Source: an uncultured Actinomycetes bacterium (GTDB lineage Bacteria > Actinomycetota > Acidimicrobiia > Acidimicrobiales > RAAP-2). Taken from it: DNA of 12,553 nt. A program made the position numbers and the translations under genes. Below, piece after piece: positions 6,510 through 12,553 of this stretch (the first letter of the stretch is position 1; each line of letters opens with the position of its first letter). The stretch covers positions 1-12,553 of the forward strand of contig CAITOG010000081.1 of the NCBI GenBank assembly GCA_903893955.1. Direction: 5' to 3'. Below the pieces are notes generated by a model that saw only the letters and a program-made list of their open reading frames with translations, searched no databases and was not told the origin of the DNA.

Positions 6510-7874
6510 TCAACGGGTGAGGTCGAGACCAATCGATCCTCGCTGGAGCTCGAGTCGCCACGGGTCGTCGCGCCACGAGATGGTGAGGGGTACCCAGCCA
6601 ATCTCGTTGGCGGCATCAAGGAGCAGGCCATGACCGGTGACGCCTCGCGCGATTTGGTCGGGGGGAAGGCGATGTTCGAGTGCGGTGGACACTGACGATG
6701 ACGAGCTAAGCCCTGACCGCCGTGATCTCGAGATCGATCGGCCAGGTCGTTCTGCCGGAACGAGCCCTGCAAGATCACTCAGGGTCTTGAGCGTCCGTGG
6801 ATCTGCGACCCCGCCGAGAACGACGGTGCTCGAGAACAACGAAAGAAAACCATCAGCCTCAGCGCCCCATCGGGCGCGTGCTTGTGAGAGATCTTGGAGG
6901 CAACCGAGCGTGAGAAGTCCCTGGCCCCCTCCCTCGCTCACCACGCTGGCGAGATCGGGGAGGGGGGCGATGTTCGCGAGCTCATCGAGAGCGAAGAGCA
7001 CGGGGCGGTTCTGGTTGGAGCGCCGGTATGCCGCATCCTGGATCTCGCTGAGGAGGCCGACGACCAAGGGGGCGAGCTGGGATTGGTTGCGGCCCGGCGC
7101 TGCAATGAACAGCGTGTGGGAGCCCTCGACAAAGCTCGCTGCATCGAGTTGGACGCCAGCGGTGGAGTCGAGCGCACCGAGGGAGCGGTAGGCGCCGAGG
7201 ACGCCGGCAGTGGTGGACCAGATACCGGACTGCTCGCGCTGATCCGTCGTTGCAATGCCAACTAAGAGGCCGGTCGCCGGGTGGTGCGGACCGTGCTCGC
7301 CCTCGAGGATGTCGAGCGCAGGGGTCGGTCGCTTGTGGTCCACCCACGAGAGCACCTCGCTCATGGGGGCCCTCGTGAGCGCGGCTGCGTGGAGCAGCGG
7401 AGCTAGGAGCGCACCTGCCCGTTCGGTCCAGTGGTCCAGGAATCCCCCAGCCCGTGCCGACACGCTCCGAGACGCAGCAACCATGGCCCGCGAGATGTCG
7501 AGGGCCCCATCCCATCGGTGGGCGGCTGTCATCGGGGACCAGCCGATCCTTTCCACGCCGGATGGAGGGCGCAGGGTTCCTGAAGGATCGAAGAGGAGGC
7601 ACGTTCCGTGCGCAGAACGCGCGCGGGCGGTCTGTCGCATCACGTCAGGCTTTGTTGAGGTCGAGACGACAGCGCCGGTTGCGCTAAGGACGTTGGGGAT
7701 GATGAAGCTCGTCGTCTTGCCGGAACGTGTGGGCCCGAGGATAAGAGCGCTTCTTTGGTGACCGCTCCATGTCCACCCGCCAGGGCCACCACCGAGGAGG
7801 ATGCCCGGATGCGATCGCTGCTCGTCCAATGTCATGCGCGCAACTGTCTCGAAGCGATGATGCTTGACCCGCAT
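6510..7874 (-). CDS. VirD4/TraG/TraD-type coupling ATPase lacking membrane anchor
   Basis: A 454-residue P-loop ATPase of the type IV coupling protein family, which in conjugation delivers the relaxase-DNA complex to the secretion channel. Walker A is GPTRSGKTT (47-55), followed by IIPNVLSATGAVVSTSTKPD, the usual actinobacterial TraG context. Other features are LLFDPSG (93-99), DHWTERAGALLAPLLHAA (137-154), Walker B VLFALDELANIAPLPD with D267-E268, and CLQDLSQARARWG near 285-297. The TraM-recognition-like C-terminus contains HRLPPDQIARG. A Ser/Arg-rich insert (about 379-397) precedes it. The N-terminal transmembrane helices of typical members are absent; the P-loop begins only 46 residues in. 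M14 is an alternative start; neither start has a good ribosome site. The gene converges on the relaxase, an unusual arrangement for partner transfer genes. No channel (VirB-type) genes are visible. Confidence 0.86.
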   Translation of the reverse strand: MRVKHHRFETVARMTLDEQRSHPGILLGGGPGGWTWSGHQRSALILGPTRSGKTTSFIIPNVLSATGAVVSTSTKPDVMRQTARARSAHGTCLLFDPSGTLRPPSGVERIGWSPMTAAHRWDGALDISRAMVAASRSVSARAGGFLDHWTERAGALLAPLLHAAALTRAPMSEVLSWVDHKRPTPALDILEGEHGPHHPATGLLVGIATTDQREQSGIWSTTAGVLGAYRSLGALDSTAGVQLDAASFVEGSHTLFIAAPGRNQSQLAPLVVGLLSEIQDAAYRRSNQNRPVLFALDELANIAPLPDLASVVSEGGGQGLLTLGCLQDLSQARARWGAEADGFLSLFSSTVVLGGVADPRTLKTLSDLAGLVPAERPGRSISRSRRSGLSSSSSVSTALEHRLPPDQIARGVTGHGLLLDAANEIGWVPLTISWRDDPWRLELQRGSIGLDLTR

Positions 7875-8125
7875 CGTGTGACGTACTCAACTGTTGCTAG
7901 CCGAGGACCTGAGGTGATCGTCGTGGACAGCAGTGTGAAGACGTCTGACATCCTCTCTGGGGCTTGGCCGTACGCCACCTCGATTCGACGCGACAGCAGG
8001 GCTGCTGGCGCTCGACGCGGGTGGGGTCACTCAACTACGTGCCGTCGTGTGGCGCACAGGAGCCGAGTTGCTCCTGGCACTGGATCGGTCGACACGTAGC
8101 AATTGAATCCCAAGGAGGTACTCCT
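7875..8125. other. Divergent intergenic region upstream of the coupling protein and H1-like genes
   Basis: These 251 bases should carry the promoters of both flanking divergent genes. I found no clear -10/-35 pair. An ACTCAACT octamer occurs twice, near 7884 and 8030. One frame (7939-8106) is open for 55 codons and ends with a protein-like stretch but has no usual start codon. The longest plus-strand ORFs crossing the region lack family resemblance. The H1-like ribosome site occupies the right end. Confidence 0.4.
8112..8125 (+). promoter_or_regulatory. Strong ribosome-binding site inside a small hairpin
   Basis: AAGGAGG (8112-8118) lies seven bases before the GTG at 8126 and sets the start of the H1-like gene. 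The bases AGGAG (8113-8117) can pair with CTCCT (8121-8125) across a GTA loop, so the ribosome site can be partly hidden in a five-base hairpin that abuts the start codon. This could damp or tune translation; no evidence shows which. Confidence 0.65.
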
Positions 8126-8395
8126 GTGGCACCAGCCGCAAAGAAGAAGGCTCCGGCCAAGAAGGCTCCGGTCAAGAAGACCGCCGCCAAGAAGACGGTG
8201 AAGAAGGCTCCGGCCAAGAAGACCGCCGCGAAGAAGGCTGTCAAGAAGGCTCCGGCCAAGAAGACCGCCGCCAAGAAGGCTGTCAAGAAGGCTCCGGTCA
8301 AGAAGACCGCCGCGAAGAAGGCTGTCAAGAAGGCTCCGGCCAAGAAGACCGCCGCCAAGAAGACGGTGAAGAAGGCTGCAGCTCGACGCCGCTAG
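8126..8395 (+). CDS. Histone H1-like lysine/alanine-rich nucleoid protein
   Basis: An 89-residue protein composed almost wholly of Lys, Ala, Pro, Thr and Val, ending AAARRR. It resembles the C-terminal tails of eukaryotic histone H1, the tails of actinobacterial HU/HupB, and small bacterial H1-like proteins. These bind DNA non-specifically through charge and help compact it. The body is five 14-residue units of the form KKAPAKKTAAKKAV with A/V and A/T variation. There is no folded HU domain and no signal peptide. The frame is open further upstream, but the GTG at 8126 with AAGGAGG seven bases before it is clearly the start; the upstream part has an ordinary, unrelated composition. A long hairpin follows the stop. 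Its link to the neighbouring transfer genes is unknown. Confidence 0.83.
   Translation: MAPAAKKKAPAKKAPVKKTAAKKTVKKAPAKKTAAKKAVKKAPAKKTAAKKAVKKAPVKKTAAKKAVKKAPAKKTAAKKTVKKAAARRR
8159..8368 (+). repeat. Five tandem 42-bp coding repeats
   Basis: There are five contiguous 42-base units, beginning at 8159, 8201, 8243, 8285 and 8327, each encoding 14 residues of the H1-like protein. The units differ at a few positions: GCC versus GTC at the fourth codon, GCC versus GCG in TAA, and ACGGTG versus GCTGTC at the end. Units one and five share the Thr-Val ending. The array looks like the product of unit duplication and could vary in number between strains. Confidence 0.9.
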
Positions 8396-8410
8396 TCCGT
8401 CAGATGACTT

Positions 8411-8447
8411 CGTGAAGAGGGGGGCCCATCGGGCCTCCCTCTTCACG
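8411..8447. terminator. Long hairpin between the H1-like gene and cofC
   Basis: Bases 8411-8427 and 8431-8447 pair over 17 positions with a single G-T pair (8422/8436) and a three-base ATC loop. It lies 15 bases after the H1-like stop and 8 bases beyond the convergent cofC stop, so it can end both transcripts. TTG follows on the plus strand but there is no long T-run. The loop context CCATCGGGC is the same as in the hairpin at 2258-2279. Confidence 0.8.
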
Positions 8448-8455
8448 TTGGTCGA

Positions 8456-9037
8456 CTAGATGAGGTCGTCGGGAACGTCGACGTCGTGGCCGAGTGCCGT
8501 GTCCCTGAACACCGTGACCGGCAGGTCAAGGTCTCGTGCTGCCGCGAGGTGCCGTGTGAACGAGCCGGGGCCGTAGGCGAAGCCAAAGTCAACCCCACCA
8601 GGGATCTCGATCACGTTGGTCCCATCGTCGAATCGATCTGGCACCAGCAGGACGCCCCGTGCGACAGGAAGGTTGGCGAGGTCGGCTGGATCTATGAGAT
8701 CCCCGTGGACGACCCTGATCCTCTTGAAGCCCCGGTTGCTGAGCTGGTGGGTGCCGTGGGCAACCGCAAGGTTGAGTCCTCGGCCTGGTGCCCAGATGAC
8801 CTCGGCCTGGCGCATCGCCGCCCACGATGCAACGTCGTCGTCATCACAGACGACCGCGACGTATGTCGACTTGGCCGCGGCGATCACCCCCTCGGCGAGC
8901 CGTCGAGCGAGGGCGGCACGCTCTGCGTCGCTCATGACGCTCGCAAGCCGCTCCTTGGCATCGTGGAACGCCTTGACAGGGATGAGCGTGGCCACGTCGT
9001 GCGTGACGTTCGCCAGCCCATCTGAAGAGGGGGACAT
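8456..9037 (-). CDS. fbiD: CofC/FbiD-type guanylyltransferase (coenzyme F420 synthesis)
   Basis: A 193-residue nucleotidyltransferase that joins GTP to phosphoenolpyruvate (bacterial FbiD) or 2-phospho-L-lactate (archaeal CofC), giving the guanylylated precursor of the F420 side chain. Family motifs are IPVKAFHDAKERL (19-31), VVCDDDDVASW (62-72), GRGLN (85-89), GDL (112-114), VPDRFDDGTNV (122-132) and FAYGPGSFTRHLAAA (143-157). The usual Asp-Leu-Pro of the metal site reads DLI here. The frame stays open to 9247, but that extension runs into gpsA and has no family likeness. ATG at 9037 starts just before the conserved region; GTG at 9043 is an alternative that fits the -10 box at 9051-9056. 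No other F420 gene is in view. The substrate cannot be told from sequence alone. Confidence 0.87.
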   Translation of the reverse strand: MSPSSDGLANVTHDVATLIPVKAFHDAKERLASVMSDAERAALARRLAEGVIAAAKSTYVAVVCDDDDVASWAAMRQAEVIWAPGRGLNLAVAHGTHQLSNRGFKRIRVVHGDLIDPADLANLPVARGVLLVPDRFDDGTNVIEIPGGVDFGFAYGPGSFTRHLAAARDLDLPVTVFRDTALGHDVDVPDDLI

Positions 9038-9050
9038 GGCCACGTCTCGA

Positions 9051-9056
9051 AGTGTA
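9051..9056 (-). promoter_or_regulatory. Candidate -10 box for fbiD/cofC
   Basis: On the minus strand TACACT fits TANNNT and ends seven bases before a GTG (9043) and thirteen before the ATG (9037). No ribosome site precedes either codon, so a leaderless GTG start is plausible and would add two residues. No clear -35 was found. Confidence 0.4.
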
Positions 9057-9075
9057 GGAGAGTCGCCTGCACCTC

Positions 9076-9104
9076 TGGCACGAGGTACCTCGTGGTCATA
9101 GGCT
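9076..9104 (+). promoter_or_regulatory. Candidate leaderless promoter for gpsA
   Basis: The -10 box is TAGGCT (9099-9104), ending six bases before the gpsA ATG. TGGCAC (9076-9081) is a loose -35 match with a 17-base spacer. No ribosome site lies between the box and the ATG, so translation from a leaderless message is expected. Confidence 0.55.
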
Positions 9105-9110
9105 CGACGC

Positions 9111-10136
9111 ATGGAGGGGAAGCTCGTCGTCATCGGTGCAGGGTCTTGGGGTACGGCGCTTGCGTCGCTCGCCGCACCCCACGTCGACACGGTCATCTGG
9201 GCCCGATCGAGGACTGTCGCTGATGAGATCTCTGTCGAGCACACCAACAGCCGCTATCTGCCTGATGTCGCTCTCTCCCGGACACTCGTCGCCACCGCTG
9301 AGATCGAGCATGCGCTGCTTGGCGCTGCTGTGGTCCTGATCGCGGTTCCCTCGCACGGGACTCGAGCTGTCCTCGAGATGGCCGCGCCCCACATCGCCGC
9401 CGGGACGCCGGTGTTCAGCTTGTCGAAGGGAATCGAAGACGGGTCGATGCGTCGGATGTCGGAGGTCATCGAAGAGGTGATCCCTCATGCCGTAACCGGC
9501 GTTCTGACTGGGCCCAACCTTGCGAGGGAGATCGCACTTGGGCAGCCCGCTGCATGTGTGGTGGCGAGCCACGACGGCGAAGCTGCAGCGCGTGTCCAGT
9601 CGGCGCTGCATTCTTCGACGCTGCGCGTCTACACGAGCAGCGATGTTGTCGGTAGCGAGCTCGCGGGAGCGACGAAGAACATCATCGCCATCGCATCAGG
9701 TATCGCAGACGGGCTTGGTTTCGGCGAGAACACACGCGCCGCGATCATGACGCGTGGTCTGGCGGAGATGGGTCGCCTCGGCATCGCCTGTGGCGGCCAC
9801 ACCCTTACGTTCGGCGGTCTTGCTGGAGTCGGCGATCTAATCGCCACCTGTACGTCTGAGAAGAGCCGGAACAGGACGGTCGGCTTCGCGCTTGGCCAGG
9901 GGCGGGACCTCATCGAAATCATCGACTCGATGCACATGGTGGCGGAGGGTGTGAAGTCTGCGGGACCCTTGGTGCGGCTGGCTCGAGACGTAGGCGTCGA
10001 GATGCCGATCAGCGAGCAGGTTGCCGCGATCGTCGCTGGAACCACCACGCCGCGCCGAGCACTGCTCGAGCTCATGGAGCGCCCGGCCCGAGTCGAGTGG
10101 GACGAAGCGCTCTACCGAGGTCTTGTCACAGATTGA
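9111..10136 (+). CDS. gpsA: NAD(P)+-dependent glycerol-3-phosphate dehydrogenase
   Basis: A 341-residue cytoplasmic enzyme that reduces dihydroxyacetone phosphate to sn-glycerol 3-phosphate for phospholipid synthesis. The Rossmann motif G9-x-G11-x-x-G14 lies in VIGAGSWGTALA. Other signatures are SLSKGIEDG (103-111), LTGPNLAREIALGQPAA (132-148), the catalytic lysine K189 in AGATKNIIAIASG, GLGFGENTRAAIMTRGLAEM (201-220), GVGDLIATCTSEKSRNRTVG (239-258) and AEGVKSA (278-284). Length and order are normal and nothing is missing. The ATG places the Rossmann strand at the usual distance from the start and agrees with the leaderless -10 box. The gene is divergent from cofC and ends 6 bases before the convergent alpha-mannosidase stop, with no hairpin between them. 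Confidence 0.96.
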   Translation: MEGKLVVIGAGSWGTALASLAAPHVDTVIWARSRTVADEISVEHTNSRYLPDVALSRTLVATAEIEHALLGAAVVLIAVPSHGTRAVLEMAAPHIAAGTPVFSLSKGIEDGSMRRMSEVIEEVIPHAVTGVLTGPNLAREIALGQPAACVVASHDGEAAARVQSALHSSTLRVYTSSDVVGSELAGATKNIIAIASGIADGLGFGENTRAAIMTRGLAEMGRLGIACGGHTLTFGGLAGVGDLIATCTSEKSRNRTVGFALGQGRDLIEIIDSMHMVAEGVKSAGPLVRLARDVGVEMPISEQVAAIVAGTTTPRRALLELMERPARVEWDEALYRGLVTD

Positions 10137-10142
10137 ATTGCG

Positions 10143-12553
10143 TTAGCTCTCGTCGAGCCGCAGCGTGGCGATTCCATGCGGTCCGAGCTTCAGGCTGGAG
10201 GTGAAGCGCTCGAGCTCACGGCCGTGCAAATCGATGAGGGCACCTGCTCGGCCAGGGACGTTCACCGTTGTCGCCTGGGCGAGAGGATTGAAGATCCTCA
10301 CCACCACCTTGCCGTCGAGACGGCGGAGCGAGGCCACCTCAGCACCGGCGAGATCGAGGAAGCTTCCGGAGTCGTCTCTCGTGCCACCACCGAACGAGGT
10401 GACTGTCTCGAGGGGCAGCAAGACGTCAGTCGCCATTGCGTAGGGGTCGACATCATCGGTTCGGAGCGCGTAGCGCGCCGTGATGACCTTCCCGACCATC
10501 TGCAAGCCCTCGACCGGAGTGAGTGGTCCTGCCGGGAGCGGGCGGTAGGTGATGCCGGCCCGTGAGAGCATGCCGGTCGCTCGGAGCAAGGTCAGAGCGA
10601 TGCCCCTCGCTTCGCCGTCATGGATGTCGACCAGCTCGTACTCGTTGAGCCCCTCGTGGACGACCGTAAGGCCACCTGCCTGGACGAAGCGGCGCGACGG
10701 GAAGGTCGGGAGGCCGAACTCGTCGGAGCGGCCCTCGGCCTCGAGTCCTCGCTCGACCGTCCCAAAGGCGCACTCGGCGGTCGACGAGGCTGCCGAAATT
10801 GGAAGTGGCAGATGGATCCGAAGCCGATGGTCACGCGACCTGTTCTCGAAGGAGGTCGAGACTCGAACGGTCGGGTCGTCGGCGTGGATCTCGATGGTGG
10901 TCTCGATCACGTGTTCCCGGCTACCAACGCGCCGTTGGCTGCCGGCCTCGATGCATTCGGGCAAGGTGTAGGTCGCGACGATCTTCGCCGAGGCTCGGAT
11001 CGGGCCTGACTCAACGAGCTCGAGCTCGACGGAGTCAGGGCTGTCGACCGTGCTGTCAGTAGCAGGGGGCGAGTAGTTGTAGCTGTCGCCGAGATCGCCA
11101 ACGTTGACGAGGCGGCCGAAGCCTTCGAGGCCATCCACGCTGAAGGTCCCGTTCGCAGGGTCGAGGACGACGTCGACCAGGCCGTTCGTTAACCTGATGG
11201 CGTCGTCGTCGCTGCCCTCTGCAGGCGATGCCACCGTGGTCGCGCTGAACGGCGCCCACCCGAAGCCAGAGACCGGGGCCGTCTTGGCGAGCACCCGTCG
11301 GATCCGCGGCTGAACGAGGGCGACATGCACCATCGCATCTGGTCGAGCACCGAGCGCCGTGTACAGATCCTGCTTTACCTCTGCGATCGGGACGCCTGGC
11401 ATCTCTTCAGAACCGATCTTGATGTCGAGGTGGATCCCGTCGTCCGCATCTTCGAACGTGACATCCTGAATCCACGTGTCGTTGTCGATCTTGGGTCCTT
11501 GGAGAAGACCGAGGACGGAACGGACGGTGCCCGCATCGACGGTCATGGTGCCTGGCAGCCCCCCACGTTCTGAGATCACTTGGAGGTCACCTCGGACATC
11601 GTGTTCGTCGGTGACAATGACCTCGACCACGCCACCTCGTGGTCGAGCCGACGAGTTGACCACGGTGATGCCGGGTGCCGAGAGCGATCGGGCAAGTGCT
11701 GCGAGCGACTTCGCCGCCACCCCGTCGCCGATCTGTCGAGCTTCGGCGAAACGATGGAGCACGGCGTCGACGACGTCGTCAACCGAGCAGGCGCAGATGG
11801 AGTCGTGCGCAGAGTTGCGGATCATCTCGCGCCACGCCACGTCGAACAGGGCGACGGGATAGGTCTCCGGCGGGAGGAACATCGAGGCGAGCGGCTCACC
11901 GCGCTGCTCGACCGCCCGCTCAGCGTTCGCGGCAGAGCGCTTGACGTCGACGCGGTTCGAGATCACGCCCATGAGGACGTTCGATCGGAACCCTGAGCGC
12001 AGCTCGCCCTTCCACCGTTCGAGACCCTCGCGAGGGACAGTCTTGAGGTAGTCCACGAGTGACGTGATCTCGAACGAGAACTCGTCCTGGCCGGCGTTCG
12101 CTGTGGCGACCGTCGCTCCGAGGAACGGCTGGGGGCGGAGGTGATCCGATCCATTCATCAGCAGGAGGTCATCGAAGAGGAACGCTTCTACCTCACGTGC
12201 ATGGTCCCTCGTTCGACGGGTCAGCGCCGCAGGGTCCTTGGGCAGCGCCGCACCATTCGAGTAGCCGACCGGCAGGTACTCCACTCGAACCGTTGAGCCA
12301 TCCGGGGCCTCCCAGTCGAACCCGTTCTTTGTGATGGCGGAGGGCACGCCACGCCAGAGGACGGCGTCGTCGAAGCCAGCCAAGCGGAGGATCTGGGGCA
12401 TCTGGGTGATGTGGCCGAACATGTCAGGTAGGTAACCGACCTCCATGGCGCCACCCCATCGCTGGCCGAGCCTGAGCCCGAGCTCGAGGTTCCTCAGGAT
12501 GTTCTCGCCGGACACGAGGAACTCGTCCATCAGGATGTACCAGGGACCCATCG
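10143..12553 (-). CDS. GH38 alpha-mannosidase, 5'-partial
   Basis: The visible 803 or so residues are the C-terminal part of a glycoside hydrolase family 38 alpha-mannosidase; the gene continues past the right edge. Numbered from the ATG at 12551, probably an internal Met, the nucleophile Asp is D43 in GYLPDMFGHITQMPQIL. LLLMNGSDHLRPQ follows, and NSAHDSICACSVDDV matches the conserved HDS...CSxD block in the middle domain. The rest is the long beta-rich C-terminal region typical of MngB-type enzymes, ending KLGPHGIATLRLDES. The N-terminal zinc motif (H-x-H-x-D-x-x-W) lies outside the window and cannot be checked. No secretion signal can be assessed. Likely substrates are alpha-mannosides, possibly mannosylglycerate, but sequence alone does not decide. 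It converges on gpsA with six bases between stops. Confidence 0.92.
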   Translation of the reverse strand, partial: MGPWYILMDEFLVSGENILRNLELGLRLGQRWGGAMEVGYLPDMFGHITQMPQILRLAGFDDAVLWRGVPSAITKNGFDWEAPDGSTVRVEYLPVGYSNGAALPKDPAALTRRTRDHAREVEAFLFDDLLLMNGSDHLRPQPFLGATVATANAGQDEFSFEITSLVDYLKTVPREGLERWKGELRSGFRSNVLMGVISNRVDVKRSAANAERAVEQRGEPLASMFLPPETYPVALFDVAWREMIRNSAHDSICACSVDDVVDAVLHRFAEARQIGDGVAAKSLAALARSLSAPGITVVNSSARPRGGVVEVIVTDEHDVRGDLQVISERGGLPGTMTVDAGTVRSVLGLLQGPKIDNDTWIQDVTFEDADDGIHLDIKIGSEEMPGVPIAEVKQDLYTALGARPDAMVHVALVQPRIRRVLAKTAPVSGFGWAPFSATTVASPAEGSDDDAIRLTNGLVDVVLDPANGTFSVDGLEGFGRLVNVGDLGDSYNYSPPATDSTVDSPDSVELELVESGPIRASAKIVATYTLPECIEAGSQRRVGSREHVIETTIEIHADDPTVRVSTSFENRSRDHRLRIHLPLPISAASSTAECAFGTVERGLEAEGRSDEFGLPTFPSRRFVQAGGLTVVHEGLNEYELVDIHDGEARGIALTLLRATGMLSRAGITYRPLPAGPLTPVEGLQMVGKVITARYALRTDDVDPYAMATDVLLPLETVTSFGGGTRDDSGSFLDLAGAEVASLRRLDGKVVVRIFNPLAQATTVNVPGRAGALIDLHGRELERFTSSLKLGPHGIATLRLDES

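Noticed and set aside
6500..6511. GATGACATCATC palindrome at the coupling-protein stop
   Set aside because: Five-base arms partly within coding sequence; no independent support as an operator or terminator.
6862..6877. Perfect six-base hairpin GCGCCC-CATC-GGGCGC
   Set aside because: It lies inside the coupling-protein coding sequence, is short, and is expected by chance in DNA this GC-rich.
7755..8099. 114-codon plus-strand ORF
   Set aside because: It overlaps the coupling-protein N-terminus, has no ribosome site and no family likeness; part of it has ordinary-looking residues but not enough to call a gene.
8159..8368. Regular tandem repeats resembling a CRISPR array
   Set aside because: The units are contiguous with no spacers and encode an in-frame Lys/Ala repeat, so they are a coding repeat.
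8027..8446. Leu/Gly-rich minus-strand ORF of 139 codons
   Set aside because: It is the complement of the lysine-rich repeat and runs through the terminator hairpin; its composition is a by-product.
9038..9247. N-terminal extension of cofC to an ATG at 9247
   Set aside because: It would run antisense into gpsA, lacks family similarity and crosses the gpsA promoter; the conserved domain starts right after the ATG at 9037.

Overview
This is GC-rich actinobacterial DNA. The markers are a fused PafB-PafC regulator, a CofC/FbiD-type enzyme of coenzyme F420 synthesis, a lysine-rich histone-H1-like protein, and several genes whose -10 box (TANNNT) sits 6-7 bases before the start codon, as in leaderless transcripts. 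The gene mix would fit an Acidimicrobiia-like lineage, but I infer that from general knowledge and did not test it. No rRNA, tRNA, integrase, transposase, CRISPR array or attachment site was seen.

Layout, left to right. The 3' part of a TldE/PmbA peptidase-partner gene (+) converges, 4 bases apart, on a small FmdB-type zinc-ribbon gene (-). Between fmdB and the divergent moaC (+) lies a clear CIRCE (HrcA operator) just downstream of a -10 box facing fmdB. MoaC is intact in length but altered at two signature sites. A 9-bp hairpin separates moaC from a convergent CtaG-like membrane protein (-). ctaG is divergent, by only 17 bases, from a fused pafBC regulator (+). pafBC is followed 17 bases later, probably in the same transcript, by a stand-alone MobF/TrwC-type relaxase. 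The relaxase converges on a soluble VirD4/TraG-type coupling ATPase (-) across 211 non-coding bases that carry inverted repeats. A 251-base gap leads to a histone-H1-like gene made of five 14-residue repeats, ending in a 17-bp hairpin. Then come cofC/fbiD (-), divergent gpsA (+), and the C-terminal 800 or so residues of a GH38 alpha-mannosidase (-) running off the right edge.

How the genes relate. Most are unrelated housekeeping functions: TldDE proteolysis, molybdopterin, cytochrome oxidase assembly, F420, phospholipid precursor and glycan breakdown. The exception is the centre, about 3.1-8.4 kb. There a DNA-damage-type regulator, a DNA-nicking relaxase, a DNA-pumping ATPase and a nucleoid-type protein lie together inside a core-gene background, with no secretion-channel or integration genes in view. 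All the catalytic motifs of the relaxase and ATPase that I can check are intact, which argues against simple decay. Whether this is a mobilisation remnant, part of a scattered transfer system or a domesticated DNA-processing module cannot be settled from this window.
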